Shown here piece after piece: positions 25,740-37,810 of a DNA stretch of 64,000 nucleotides (the stretch's first letter is position 1; the number at the start of each line of letters is the position of its first letter). Source of the DNA: Platynereis dumerilii (Eukaryota; Annelida; Polychaeta; Phyllodocida; Nereididae); NCBI GenBank assembly GCA_026936325.1, contig JAPTHN010000190.1:403255-467254 (forward strand), in the 5' to 3' direction. Under the pieces are notes generated by a model, which was not told where the DNA came from, ran no database searches, and saw only the letters and a list, made by a program, of their open reading frames with translations. A program made the position numbers and the translations under genes.

Positions 25740-27420
25740 TCAGGACTGCACTGATAAGAGACTGCTGATGTGAAAAAAAAAACACATGTTGTATTGCGAA
25801 TATCATACATAGGCATACCGTATGGCCTGAAGGTAAGCACGCTTGTCCACTGGTTTTGAGGGGGTGAGATCAAATATCAACCTGGCCGATCCGGCATATA
25901 CCAGCACAGCAATTCAAGTCATTTTAAAGTGAGAAGTTAATTTGAAATAAAAGCAGTTACATGTGATATTCTATTTACATGTAGTTTGACTACGATAATT
26001 CAAACAGTGGAAAGTTCTCTCTGTGCATGTCTTTGTGCCACATTTTAATTGCAGTCCTTCCTCGTCTTACCTCTTCTCCCACGGTGGCATGCCTCCAATA
26101 TCTTTCCTGAAATACTGTAATTCAACCCTTGTGTTCTTGCCTCCTTCATGTCTCCTGAAAATTATCTGATGTCTACACAGATTGAATTATGTTGTACCAT
26201 CTGCTCTTATTGCCTCTATTTTTTGCCAGAGACCTGATTCAATCAGTGCTCAAGTCATGCTTCAAATTGGACAGTTGTTTTGTATCGCATGGTCCCCTTC
26301 AATGAGCGAGTAATTGCTCTAGGCAATTACAAAGAGATTAGATTCCCACTGCCAACTGATTGCCAGTTTGGTCTAATGTTGATCCTGCTCTTTCAGACTA
26401 GAAGTGGTAGTGGCAGCATGGACCAATGAGGTATATGAAGCTAATGTTACCAAGATTGGATTCATTGTTTACAAGAACAAATTAATGCCCTTGTTTTGAA
26501 ATTGAATTTATAAAGCTCGTTGATTTTGTTGTTCAAATATACATGCAAGTATACATTGAACATTTTAGCAAACAAAATTACAGATATCTCAGTTCATCAA
26601 CCGCTGAGTGCAAAAAAGAACTAAGAAGAATAAATCGCTCTCAGAAAAAGAAATATGAAAAAGTTCAGCAACAAAAGCCTTTGTGTCTGTCACTTGGAAT
26701 CGAGTTGGATGAAATTTATATTTATACATTGTCTTCCTATGAAGATGATGAATATTTGAGAAACCAACTGCAAACTGAGGAGGGACAAAAGCAGCACAGA
26801 TATTTCATGGGGGTAAGTCAAAACCAACCAAGATCACTGTCTGCAAATGACCGGAGAGTGGATTTTCTTTGGTTATTTGCCTGAGTATGTTGCTGCTTTA
26901 TACAGCTTGTTTATTGTTGGTCCATCCCCCTTGTGATTACTTATTGGAACTCAAAAAACCTGAATCCTCTGATCTTTTCAACTATCAGCAAATTGTTTTA
27001 AACATTATGCAAGGAAAACAGTCTACGAGAATGATTGTATCGTATGTAGGAAAATGTAGTAATGGCTTATCTGGTGAACCCAATTCGTTGACCTTTTGCC
27101 ATGGGTACCAACTCAGGGAGAGCTATTTTTTATTTGTAATTGTAAGCTGCAGCTTTGTGGAATAGGGCTACCTCTCTGTCCTATTGTGTCTGCGAAGGTT
27201 TCCGGGCAGCATTATTTGACAAAGAATGGGACAGCCATGAAGGATTTTCATACTGAATAACCAGATGCTTTGACGACCTCTCATATTGTAGAACAATTTT
27301 GACCATTTGATATCCCAACAGGATGGCACTGCTAAGAGACTTTAACTTTGAAATACGAGCAATTAGTGTGAGTGTGAGTCTTTGACAATATACCTCACAG
27401 AGAGGTATGATTTCAAAATG
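25740..27420. repeat. Tandem backbone unit 5
   Basis: A shorter, more diverged copy. It has D at 26,200-26,390, a partial B at 26,640-26,850, C at 26,880-26,960, A at 27,065-27,200 and a tail at 27,240-27,370. The tail reads ACTTTAACTTTGAAATACG, another uninserted form of the Harbinger target. An open frame of 113 codons over B (26,543-26,884) is not kept in other copies. Confidence 0.65.
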
Positions 27421-30400
27421 GCGGCAGTTACATATCATTCTTAATTTCTATTTTACAACATTACTTTCAATAATATAGCACAGTCAGTATCACATTCTGT
27501 TTTGATTGTCTTTTGTAAACAAGCCATATCACCTTAGGGTTATAGTCATTCCTCATCTTATCTCTCCTTCTTCTCCTCCCGCATCCAATATCCTTCCTGA
27601 TACACTGTAATTTCACCTTTGCCTTTTTGATTCTATTATTCTAGTCTGCCAAAACATACTTTTCTGATGTCTAGATTGATTGACTCATGTTGTACCACCA
27701 CCTTCTATTGCCTCTAATTTTTGCCTGAGTCCTGATTCAATCAGAGCTCAAACCATGCATCAAATTGGACAGCTGTTTGGTATCACATGGGGCCCTCCAA
27801 CAGGCAAGTAAAAGCTCTTGCTGGGAGAAGACAATTCCATAGAGATTAGATTCCCAAAGCCAGCTGATTGCCATGACATGTGGTCTTAAGTGGATCACAC
27901 ACTTTAAGACTAGAAGCAGTGAGGACTGATGAGGTATAAGAAGCTTGTTCTGCCAAGTGTTAAGAAAATTTCTCTGTTTTCAGGTTGTAGATATGGACTG
28001 CAAAATGTTTGAAAAAATGTTTCGAAGATCACACAAGGCCTGGAATTATTTTCTAAAGACTGATGGACTTACATTATATGAGATTTTCTGATACAAAAAT
28101 GACAGGTCGCTGATGTCGTAAAAGGAGGAAAGGCTCGTTCAAATAAATAGTTTTTGGTTATATGACGAAAACATCTGCTTTTAGAAAGTGTTTGATGTCT
28201 ACAATGGTTTATCCTGGTATGGTATAAAGGTCACTCATTAAAATTAGTAACCTGAAGAGTGAAGACTTTTGCAAAAAGCAGGGTTGTGAGAAAACTAAAG
28301 ATGTTATACTGTGTCTATCTTGACACTAACCAAACCCTTACTAAATCATAACCAAATGTAGCTTGCCAGTGATTCTGTATACTTCATATATGTGTACATG
28401 CGTAATTTCATGTGTGTATCAAGGTTTTCTTCCTTCCTGTACACTTTGTACTGTACTATTTTTCAGTTGTGTGTTGCCGAAATATTTCTTGCTTCCCTGT
28501 ATCAAATCTCATCTTGGCATATTGTGACTTCTTTGCTGGGCTGTTGGTCTCTATTAATCTTGTCTGCTCTGAATCCCGTCCAACCTCAGCATTGATTGAA
28601 GTAGGTCTCACCCTCACTTTTCTTTGGTTAATGTGTGTTACAATCCAGATTTAATCAGCAACATGCGTCAAATTAAACAGCTGTTGTCAATTACTCTGGC
28701 ACCTTAATGGGCAGCTATGTAAGAGTTTTACTGGGGCTATTGCGATTTCAAGATGATTGGATTTTCAATGTTAAATGTTTATTCTCATTTATATTGTATA
28801 GCAATGAAGCAGTGTGAAATGCCAAAGCTCCTCAGATTTTTGCCGACCAAAATGAAAAGAGCCTGTGTGTACGTTGACGAAAATAACACAAAATCAGATC
28901 CAGGAGTAATTAAGCATAAAGAACTCCCAGACTTATAAAAATCCTTATTATACTTGAGCACTTCTGAAATCCACATTATTTAATCAAGGTTCTGCTTAAC
29001 CAAGGCGGAATGCAAATAGAAATTCTATTAACTTTTAGTTTTTGTTGGATTCAGAACAAATCAAAATCAAATTAAGCTAGTTTGCTGGAAGCCTATTGAA
29101 TTGTGTTTTTGCGTTCATTGTTCAACACAATCTGCGAACATTCTTATTTCGATGCCATGAATCCATGGTCAGGCAACTTATATAACAGTATTTTACTGAA
29201 GGAATATGAATCATTTTCTTATTTCCCTAAAGACAAAAAAAGGAAACCAATCATGTTGCCTTACATAATTATGTATATTCTGTATGTATTGAGTGTGTAT
29301 ACTGTATTAAACCTTGCTCCAGCTGCACCTAGTCTTCCAGGGGTAATCACAAAATTATTTTATTTTCTATGTGTCACAAACCTGCTAAAGTATAAACAGC
29401 ATTCATCGTCACTTAAAAGTGGCTTTAGGTACATTTTCTGTTTCACAAGCATCAGATGAATAGTGACACAGAGAGCCTACTTCCAGTCCTCAACACATGG
29501 CTAAAAATACACCAAGGCCTTTTAAAAGAGACAAAGTTTTAGAAGTGCCGATGAAAGCTCTCATTTCAGTCAAAGAAGCGGGAGGTGTGAAGTGTGTGGT
29601 TTTTACCGAGCTTGGCTGAAGTCACATCACTCACTACTTCAACTTAGTCTGCTCGTATATGGCTGCTTCTCTGCATTAAGTTGTAAACTTAAAAACATAG
29701 TTTTTTGCTTGTTTTCCAAAAAGATGGTGCTATTTTATTGTCAATAAACTGATAGATTTGTGTGACTCACAATAAGTGAAAGTTGTGCAACCAGGAACAT
29801 CACTTAGACTCCCAATGATATGCTTTTCTATCTTGTGCTGTGTAGGCTAGTGATGCCTTGATAAATTCATTCTGAGTAATTGCACAGACTCAACGGTGTC
29901 AACTTAATCATCTTAATCAAGGGAAGATTTGCTTCTGAAAGAAATGCCATTCTTTGAAGAAAATTAAAGAATGAAATATGGAAATCAGACAAGCTTGGCA
30001 TTGGAATAAATCAGATTAAGTTTGTCAAAAGCATTTGGCTGAGGTTTGATAATAAATCATGACATTTCATGAGGCTACCGTCCTGCATTCTTTCGCTTGG
30101 CTTACATATAAGTCCTTAGAATTTCTGAGCTGCCCAAATCTTAAGAGTCCCGACAACAGTTGATGCATCATAATAATTTCAAACAAATGTGGCCTCTCCT
30201 TTCTATCTAGTTTCAGCTGCTTTTGCATGATGGTGTTATAAGGCAGCATTGGGCAGCTGTCAAGAGCAAAGTTTGATTGACAAATGCTTAGATAATGTGA
30301 ACTTTGATTATATCATATAATCAACAATCCTCAAAATAAGATTTATGAAAAATAGACAAAAGCAGTTGTCAGTGTACAAACAGAGAAACTGTTTCGTAAA

Positions 30401-31927
30401 ATATAATTTTAAATGAGTTATCAATAGATTAATTTCATTCTTGTGTTGAATTATTTATAAGAAACATTATTTTCTCAATCCTTAAAATCTCTTCAAAATC
30501 CACACTGTTTGATCAAGCTGTCTATGGCTCTGTTTAAGCAAAGTTGAACACAAATAGAAATTCCATTAACTCGTAGCTTTTTATTTAATTCATGAATAAT
30601 TGAATCTGATTAAGCCCATTTGACAGCAGCCTTGTTGAGTTGTTTTCTTCTTTTGATAAACTATTTTTTTGGATACTCTTCTTTTACACTACAAAATTAT
30701 TGGCATTCGATCATTCAGAAAACCTGTATTGCAACTCATTGCAGGGAGGTTCTTTCTGGAATTCAACAACATCTGTTATTATTATTCGGTTAAGTTAAAG
30801 AGTCATAAGCGCCAACATACTTCAAATGTCTTTCCAGATGAAAAGATCTGCCAATTTGCCTTGAATCTTTTTTTCGGATGTTAAAGCCTGGATGAATGTC
30901 TTCAAAATGATTGCACTGACTCAAAGGATGCAAGGGAGATTTACTGCAGAAAGGATAAAGAATTCATAATCCTTCTGCATTTTGGAGAAAATGGAAGGAT
31001 TGAAATATGGACTGCAAACTTGCTTGTCAGCAAACATAGTACTTGTCTGCAGTAGGGAAGCTTGTCATATGAATAATTTGTTTGATTTCAACCTCTTAAA
31101 ACATTACGCACAAGTTATGATACCCTCCCGTATGAAAAAATGCTCTTGAACAGTTTAACGACTAAATGTGTAAAGAGAAAGCCACACACACTTTGAAAGT
31201 CACACATCAGTAGGCCCACTTATGAAAGAATATAAAGAGGTTGTACCATGGATAGATGAATACATCCCTGGTATGCTCTCCAAGACCTTAGTATATACTC
31301 CCGAGACCCAAATTATACCTTTTTAAACAAATTTTTATCTCGTTATTGCCAAATTCATTTAAATTTCTTTTCGGAAAAAAAACGCTTCTGAAAATAAAAA
31401 ACAACCATCAAAAAGACTAATTAAGGAGCAGGTGCCTGTTCCTATCATCAACAATAATAATATAAGTGCATGATCCTAGAACATCTATCTGGTTGAAAGG
31501 TTTAAAACTAGCTGCCAATTTGCCTCCAATCGTTTCTTTAGATGACAATGCCTGGATGAAACGAGAATATATCATTTTCTTCAACTGTTCAGAGAAAATG
31601 AAATCATTGAAATATGGATTTCCAGCATTCTTGTCATCAATTTTAAAGATTGTTGTCATTTAAATAAATCCTATTAAATTTTTAGGTACTCTGTTTTTCT
31701 TTTGAAGATTATGCAAAAGTTATTGATAGTACAATTCTAAGTCAATAACATTTATCATCTTTGGATAAAATTATTTTTGGAAAGTTGTAAGAGTATTGAG
31801 TAAGTTAGTGCAGGCGGAAGGCAGTGCTCCAAATCTGCCTACATATTTGAGTCTCAAGTCAGCTGTTGAGCTCTTGTGTTGCTGCAATAAATCTAGCTAT
31901 GAAGGAGAGAGGGCTAATGAGTACATA
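27420..31927. repeat. Unit 6, first part: block D plus module E
   Basis: Block D lies at 27,700-27,890. Module E then runs from about 27,970, marked by ATGGACTGCAAAATGTTTG, GTGACACAGAGAGCCTACTT (29,460) and TGTCAATAAACTGATAG (about 29,740). The section 27,970-28,935 is nearly identical to 42,610-43,610, and 28,960-29,760 to 49,520-50,300. The section 30,470-31,070 recurs, more diverged, at 61,420-61,990. Small open frames such as the one at 28,392 occur in four copies, but they change frame or length and have no family resemblance. Confidence 0.7.
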
Positions 31928-32912
31928 GGAGGGGCGTTCAGAAAGTTTGAGGCTTTTTTTTATATGGACACTTATTTTCAATCTAGAACTATGAATTTTT
32001 CAGAGGATAAAATTCAGCATATTTGGAATGGATTCCCAAACTTTGGGACTATTTGGACATTTCTAAGTCATTCTGTGGTTGCCATGGAAACTGAAAGTTC
32101 AGCAAGTCGGGGCAGGTAATACTGAAATCAAGAAAGACAATACATTTTGGCTATGAGAGACCTCTCTCTATCACTTTTATCAGTGAGTTGGACCATATTT
32201 GACACAAGAAATATAAAATTAGCCTTTAAAAATACTTCCAAGCTCAGCAAAAGCATTAATTCATAGACCTGACCCATTGAAGTAAATGATCCTCGAAGTC
32301 CTCCAAACAAAGTTCCGTGAAAGCATTTCGGTCATCCAAAGCCTTTTCTCCTTCAGTGCCTGAAACTCTGGCCCCCATGAACTGAAGTAATGAAAAACCA
32401 GGACTTATGTAAAGCAACATGTCACAGGAATAGCTGGGATGGATAATGCTGCCCATTTTGGTTTCTTGTTCATACCATTGAATCCATGCTTTCACAAGGC
32501 AAACACACCCCTGCTGCTCGAATTTCACTTGCTAAATCTGGCATGCAGGAGCGCTTTCCTACATGGGTTCAGTGTAAGAATACACACATTTAGTGTGTCT
32601 GAAAGTATATTTAGAAGCTAATATCATATTTCTTGTGTCAAATACTTCCAATCTCACTGATACAAGTGATAGAGAGAAGTCTCTCACAGTCACAATTTGT
32701 TGGCTTTCTTGGTTTCAGTATTACCTGCCCCGACTAACTGAACTTTCTGTTTCCATGGCACCCACAGAATGACTTAGAAATGTTCAAATTGTCTGATATT
32801 TTGGGAATCCATTCCAAATATGCTGAATTGTACCCTGTGAAAAATTCATAGTTCTAGAATGAAAATAAGTGTCCATATAAAAAAAAGCCTTGAACTTTCT
32901 GAACGCCCCTCG
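31928..32912. mobile_element. Mariner-like element with about 300-bp inverted arms
   Basis: The ends read GGAGGGGCGTTCAGAAAG and, inverted, CGAGGGGCGTTCAGAAAG. TA flanks both sides, as in Tc1/mariner insertions. The inverted arms run about 300 bp (31,928-32,240 and 32,600-32,912). The 360-bp centre holds a minus-strand frame (32,256-32,528). A stretch of it, IIHPSYSCDMLLY, faintly recalls the HPPYSPDLAP motif of mariner transposases, followed by a W near the end. I treat it as a possible degenerate transposase tail. Each arm contains a GTTTCCATGG/CCATGGAAAC word. Confidence 0.75.
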
Positions 32913-34364
32913 TAATCAGCTACTCACTCAAGAAGTTGTGCAATAAGAAAGCTTGTAATAGCAATTACAGATAAATGTTGCAATTTGCTTGATATTTATG
33001 TTCCCTTTTCTGGTGTCAGGTTTGGCAGTTTGATGTCAACTGGATTGATATTAATGAGAACAGCCTTCATAAAGTGCACTAGAAGAAGAGATATATTTCC
33101 AGATGAAGTATTCAGCAACAGGATCCTTTGTGCCTATTACCTGGAGGTAATTTATGTCAGCCTTTTTAAATTCATCTCAGTAAGTCTTCTTTCTTTCTTG
33201 TTTTCTGCGAAGATTGATGAAGATTTGAGAAACCATCACAAAAACTTAAAAATGGCAAGAAACCAAGCCGGTTGGAAGCAACAAAAGATGGGCATCAAGC
33301 ATGCTTCAATGCAAACGTAAAATGAACTATTATAGAAGTAAAATTTTTGGAACCACTTCGAAATCCCAAAGTTGGCAATTAAACATATATTTTGGTGTAT
33401 GTCAGAAATCTTTGAAATCAAGACTGTTTTTGGTTTATGGCTGGAGATAATCATCAAAATTGCATTTAAAGTTATCAAGCCTGGTAGAGTGCCTTTTAAC
33501 AGCACTGAAAATGTATTGCCTTACTTATTTGATAGAGTCTCTTTGCAAAGACAAAGTGCTACTTTTATAAATCATTTCCTTTAACACAACATGTGACAAG
33601 GGATACTTTGTTGAATTGATCTATCACACCTTGGATCATCGAGTGAATAAAAAGTCAAACTAGATTTTGGAGCAGTTTTCCTTTCATCAGTAGTGTCACA
33701 ATATTCGAAGGTACATAGATACTTTTTAGGAAAGATAACACCAACCGAGATTATTCTCTGTACATGAAAGGAGTACAGATTCACTTGGTATTTGCCTTGG
33801 TACATTGCTGCTTGATATATACGGCTTGTTTATTTTGTATGTTGGTCAATCCTGCTCTTGATTACTTATTGGAAGTCAATGAAACCTGAATACTCCAGTT
33901 TTACACTGCTTTCATAGGAGTGGTAAGAATAATATTCCCTGTCCAGCAATGGTAATACTCAGTTGAGACATCAGATTATATGGCTCTATGGATACATGTA
34001 AATCGTTTTACCTATCTGCAAAAAATGATCTTGAAAATTATATAAAGGCAACCAAAGCTGAGAGATTAGTATTTTTTGTATGCAGGACAACATAGCAATA
34101 CCAAATGTGGTGAACACATTTTCTTTGATCTGTTGCATTGGGACCAACTGAGTGCTGGCCTTTGGTGTGTCAATGTAAGCCACAGCTGTGTGGAATGTCC
34201 TATTGTGTCTGCAAAGGTGTTGGTTCCAGATAGCATTATCTGACAAAGGACGGGAAAGCCATGCAGGATTTTCATACTCAATAATCAGCTTTGAACACCT
34301 CCCACATTGTGGAGCAATTTTAAGCACATGATATCCCAACACGATAGCACCGATAACAGTCTTA
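32913..34364. repeat. Unit 6, second part: blocks B, C, A and tail
   Basis: B lies at 32,935-33,190, C at 33,790-33,890, A at 34,100-34,220 and the tail at 34,270-34,364. The tail stops at CGATAACAGTCTTA, where the Harbinger element begins, and resumes at 42,055 with TTATACTTTGAAATAC. Confidence 0.7.
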
Positions 34365-34960
34365 TGCTACATTCTCACGGCGGCTCCCGGAGAACTATTT
34401 GAATCGGCGTCGAAGTATTTTCAGGAAAGACGGAAAAATATTTCCGTTTTTTATGTATCACGCAGGGGCATTTTAGGTTCCCGTCGGACATTTTTTGATT
34501 GCGCGCCGTCGAGAAACCTGCTCCTTACCGTCACTTCAAATCGCCATGGAGCAGAAAAAAAGTTTCAACCAGTACAAATTTTCTAAAAATCCGCGGCGGA
34601 GCAGACCAGAAAAATTGTTCGACGCCGCGATCAGAAAAGCAAGACCGCGTCGAAGTTTTCGCGCCACTGAGGGGTAATAACTTTCCCGCGGATTTGTAAA
34701 ACGAGCGGAATTCTCTGCGTGGTGCCAAAAAGGTCGACGCCGCGGTTCTTCTGCACTCCGCCGTCAAGGAAAATGCTCCGGGACGTGTGCAAAACCTTCG
34801 CGCCGTTGTCTGGACCCCCTCCAGGAGCAGACAGAGTGGCGCCACAGGGGCTATTTTTAGCAAAATCCTTTGTCCGCGGGGTACTGAAAGCATCGCGGCG
34901 TCGACCTTTCGTGCCACGGCGCGAATGGGGGGTCAGCCTTGGAGACACACTGGCGCGCGC
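34365..34960. promoter_or_regulatory. GC-rich 5' subterminal region of Harbinger
   Basis: About 600 bases carry many variants of CCGCGG, GACGCCGCG and CGCGCCA on both strands (near 34,591, 34,622, 34,684, 34,735, 34,871 and 34,890). Similar words recur inside the right part (40,047 and 40,180). Repeated subterminal words are typical transposase or accessory-protein binding sites, so I infer that role. Several overlapping open frames up to 140 codons exist here on both strands because stops are rare in GC-rich DNA. None resembles a protein. Confidence 0.5.
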
Positions 34961-34964
34961 CTCG

Positions 34965-34975
34965 CATATAAATAG
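34965..34975 (+). promoter_or_regulatory. TATA box of the MADF gene
   Basis: CATATAAATAG lies at the edge of the GC-rich region. Transcription would be expected to start about 30 bases downstream, near 34,995-35,005, leaving a leader of about 160 bases before the ATG at 35,160. A strong TATA box suits a histone-like promoter. Confidence 0.7.
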
Positions 34976-35059
34976 AAGAGCAGCCACTAGAGCACCATAA
35001 CCACTCTGAACTTCAAGACGAACGCATCTATACTCCATGACACTCTGCTTCACAGCCTA

Positions 35060-35158
35060 CTGAATTGCTGCTTCATTGCTGAATCGCTGCTTCATTGCTG
35101 ATTGATCCTGCTTCATTGCTGATTCATCCTGCTTCATTTCTGATTGATCCTGCTTCAA
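35060..35158 (+). repeat. Short tandem repeats in the MADF gene leader
   Basis: About five imperfect copies of a unit close to TGCTTCATTGCTGATTGATC lie directly before the start codon. No upstream ATG seems to disturb translation from 35,160, apart from short frames. A role is unknown. Confidence 0.7.
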
Positions 35159-35756
35159 GATGGGACCCAGAGGAAGAGGGAAGAAGACCTTGAGGGCACC
35201 AACCAAGGGCAACATTCAAGCCAGCACTCCACTGGCCACTCCATCTTCAACTCCAGTTGGTTCACCAGCTCCTTTCCTAGACTACGCAGCTGTTACATTG
35301 TCTCCAAGCATGTTCAGCTTGCCGGACAGCATCGTGGCAGTGACCACTGCTACATCAACAGTGACCAGTGAGACCATCTTCGAGGGCGCCCCACCACCCA
35401 AAGTGCTGCAACAACAACCTGATGAGGAGGATGAAGATGATGATGATGATGAAGATGAAGATCAAGTCCTGGCCAAGCTTGCTGCTGCTGTCAAGTCTCC
35501 AACCAAGCGTGGCAGGCCTGCCACTGCTGCTGCAGTCAAGAAGAAGCGTCCCAAGTCAGCTGATGCTGATGTCAAGTCTCCAACCAAGCGTGGCAGGCCT
35601 GCTGATGCTGCTGATGCTGCTGCTTCTGTCAAGTCTCCAACCAAGCGCACCCAGTCGGCTGATGCTGCTGTCTTCAAGTCTCCCACCAAGACTGCTCCAA
35701 GGGGAAGGCCTCGCACTCCTGGCAAGTCTCCTTCAGCCAAGCGTCAAGCCACCTCC

Positions 35757-35864
35757 AAGTCTCCAGCCAAGTCTCCAGCCAAGTCTCCAGCCAAGTCTCC
35801 AGCCAAGTCTCCAGCCAAGTCTCCAGCCAAGTCTCCAGCCAAGTCTCCAGCCAAGTCTCCAGCC
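35757..35864 (+). repeat. 12-bp minisatellite encoding (KSPA)9
   Basis: There are nine consecutive identical copies of AAGTCTCCAGCC, then related AAGCCTCCAGTC copies giving KPPV. Identity at the DNA level means recent slippage or homogenisation. The peptide resembles the S/TPKK minor-groove-binding repeats of H1 tails and sperm histones. Confidence 0.95.
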
Positions 35865-37089
35865 AAGCCTCCAGTCAAGCCTCCAGTCAAGCCTGCAGTC
35901 AAGCCTCCAGTCAAGCCTGTCACTCCAGCCCAGACCCAAGACTGCAGTCCAGCCTCCACCTCCACCTCCAGATGATACTCCTGCTGATGATGATGATGAT
36001 GACTCCGTACCAAATCTGAAAGCTGCAATCCACCAGCAGACCCTGCAGTCCGAGTACGATGCCACCACAGAGGAAGATACTCCCAAGAAGACTGCTGCCA
36101 AGTCCAAGGGCAACAAGGGGAAGAACCAGGCGACGGAAGATTCTGACAACACTGGATCTGAGGTTGAGCTGATCCAGGACTCAGATGGCCAGTTTGTCCA
36201 CAAGGAGAAGAAGAAGGGCTACAGGAAGAAAAACTCCAGGGACCTACTGGGCATCACAGAAGAGCAGGAGGATGAGCTGATCGACTGGTACCGGGAGAAC
36301 AAGGACCTGTACTCCAAGGGTTCCACCACCTTCAAGAGTGCACAGAAGGACTGACTGGATGCAGAGAAAGCAGCAGAACTTACATTGCTAGTGGGGAAAG
36401 AAATCACAGCAGCTAAAGTCAACAAATGGAGGAGCAACATCAGGACTACCTTCGGAAAGATCATCAGACCTCAAGCTTCTGGAGCTTGCAGAAAGAAGAT
36501 GTCCGACCGAGACAAGTACATCCTGGCGAAGTGCGAATTCCTGAGGGCCTCCATCATTCCGAAGGGTGCCGTGGAAATCTCCAGCTTCACTGGACCAGGA
36601 GGAAGTCACTGCCTGTCGTCCGATTCTGATGCCCCCATGGACTACAATCCTATGCCCGATCTGGATGCCAGCTTCCCGGCCAGCCAGCAGCAGTCGTCCC
36701 AGGAGATGTCCCAGCTGTCCCTCCAGCCATCCCAGCCGCAGTCCCAGGTCTTCCCAGGACGAAAGCCATCCAAGAAGAGGAAGGACACAGACCAGGAGAT
36801 GGCCTCTGCCCTCACTTCAATTGCTGGTCACTACACTTCGGACGGGCCCAGGAAACCAGCACCACCTCAGCCGGCAGGACCATTCTGTGACATGTGCCCA
36901 CAAACTGCTGACAGGCTGGATCCAGAAGTACACCAGTTGCAGAACATGTGCAGGAGTATCTTCACATCTGGGAAGAACATGAACCGTGCCCTGAGACTTC
37001 GCCTCCTGCACTCCTTGAGCCAGACGGACAACTACTTTGTACAGGCGGCCGTCCAAGATAAAATCCTGATGATGCAGCAAGAGAATGTG

Positions 37090-37675
37090 GAGATGATCCT
37101 AGGGCAGCAGCAGCAGCAATACATCCCTCCTCCTGGTCCTGCTCCATCCTTTGTCAACCAGGACTTGCAGCAGCCTCCAACAACTCAGCAGCAGCCCCAG
37201 CAAACAAGGCCTTCGACAAGCCTTCAGATGCAGTCCCAGCCTCAACGCCAGCAGTTGCAGTCCCAGCCAAGCAGCAGCAGCCACTTCCAGTCCCTGCAGC
37301 CAATTCGAAGCCAGACTCCAGCCCTGCAGCAGTCATCTTTAAGCTTCACCCAGCTGATGCTTGACAGCCCCCAGAAGCTTGGCTTCCCCGGACCCTCTTT
37401 TGGCCAGCAGCAGCAGCCACTACAGCATCAGCCACTACAGCAGCAGCAGCAGCCTCTACAGCAGCATCAGCCACTACAGCAGCAGCAGCAGTCTCTACAG
37501 CAGCAGCAGCCACCACTACAGCAGCAGTCTCTACAGCAGCAGCAGCAGCAGTCTCAGCAGCAGCAGCAGCAGTCTCTACAGCAGCAGCAGCAGTCTCTAC
37601 AGCAGCAGCAGCAGCCGACACTTGTCCACCAGCAGCAGCAGCAGCCGACACTTGTCCACCAGCAGCAACATCAAA
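37090..37675 (+). repeat. CAG-rich (polyglutamine) region
   Basis: Dense CAG runs separated by CTACAG and CATCAG encode the Gln-rich tail of the MADF protein (QQQ with L, S, P and H). The purest part is 37,404-37,620. Open frames on the other strand are Ala- and Ser-rich shadows. Confidence 0.95.
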
Positions 37676-37770
37676 CTCCATTGTCGTTCCAGTGGAGCCA
37701 AGTCAACCTGCCCTCTCCAAGGAAGTGATGCCTGTTCAAGTCGTCTGAAAAAAGAAAAAAAAACAACCCA

Positions 37771-37810
37771 GGCCCTTTTAAGGGCCACCAAATCCTCCCA
37801 AAAGAGCTGG
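37771..37810 (+). promoter_or_regulatory. Histone-type 3' stem-loop and downstream purine box, MADF gene
   Basis: Forty-two bases after the MADF stop codon lies GGCCCTTTTAAGGGCC: a 6-bp stem and a TTTA loop, followed by ACCA. This matches the histone mRNA stem-loop pattern (GG-rich 6-bp stem, 4-base U-rich loop, ACCA flank). Thirteen bases after the stem comes AAAAGAGCTGG, which resembles the vertebrate histone downstream element paired by U7 snRNA (AAAGAGCTG). The order and spacing are those of replication-dependent histone genes. A related module lies after the transposase gene. Function is inferred, not shown. Confidence 0.7.

Larger units (their letters stand above)
22860..25740. repeat. 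Tandem backbone unit 4
   Basis: The blocks are D (23,200-23,370), an inverted D copy (23,751-23,969), B (24,100-24,370), C (24,930-25,030) and A (25,555-25,690). A GATA microsatellite has expanded between C and A. The stretch at 24,080-24,110 is the empty site of the unit 3 LINE. No conserved coding frame was found. Confidence 0.7.
35160..37728 (+). pseudogene. Harbinger MADF-domain accessory protein with H1-like tail (broken)
   Basis: This is the DNA-binding partner that Harbinger elements encode beside the transposase. Such proteins help nuclear import and bind the element ends. The start at 35,160 has a good context (CAAGATGG). The order is: a low-complexity head; an acidic run; KSPTKRGRP motifs at about residues 110-165 (AT-hook-like RGRP beside SPKK-like KSPT); nine KSPA units; a PPVK run; an acidic segment; a MADF domain (about 36,255-36,560, with EEQEDELIDWYRENKDLYSK and later VNKWRSNIRTTFGKI); a Cys-containing region (CDMCPQTADRLDPEV); and a Gln-rich tail. 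Two defects are visible. A frame change lies near 35,930, after the PPVK run. An in-frame TGA at 36,352-36,354 falls inside MADF, where the family usually has Trp. An intron across the frame change cannot be excluded. The gene faces the transposase remnant tail to tail. Confidence 0.82.

Noticed and set aside
25800-25920. GC-richer stretch that might hide a tRNA-like or SINE sequence
   Set aside because: No cloverleaf or A/B boxes could be fitted.
28392-28595. Small hydrophobic frame recurring at 43,0xx, 53,4xx and 58,3xx
   Set aside because: It recurs because the DNA is duplicated. Copies differ in frame, start and length, two overlapping frames are equally kept, and no codon-like conservation is visible.
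34495-35053. Several overlapping open frames of 60-140 codons on both strands
   Set aside because: They arise because stops are rare in the GC-rich subterminal region. None resembles a protein, and the TATA box and leader lie inside them.
35368-35975. Alternative Leu/Gln- and Arg-rich frames over the KSPA and CAG repeats
   Set aside because: They are shadows of the MADF reading frame over tandem repeats. Only the region downstream of about 35,930 in the second frame continues the real protein.
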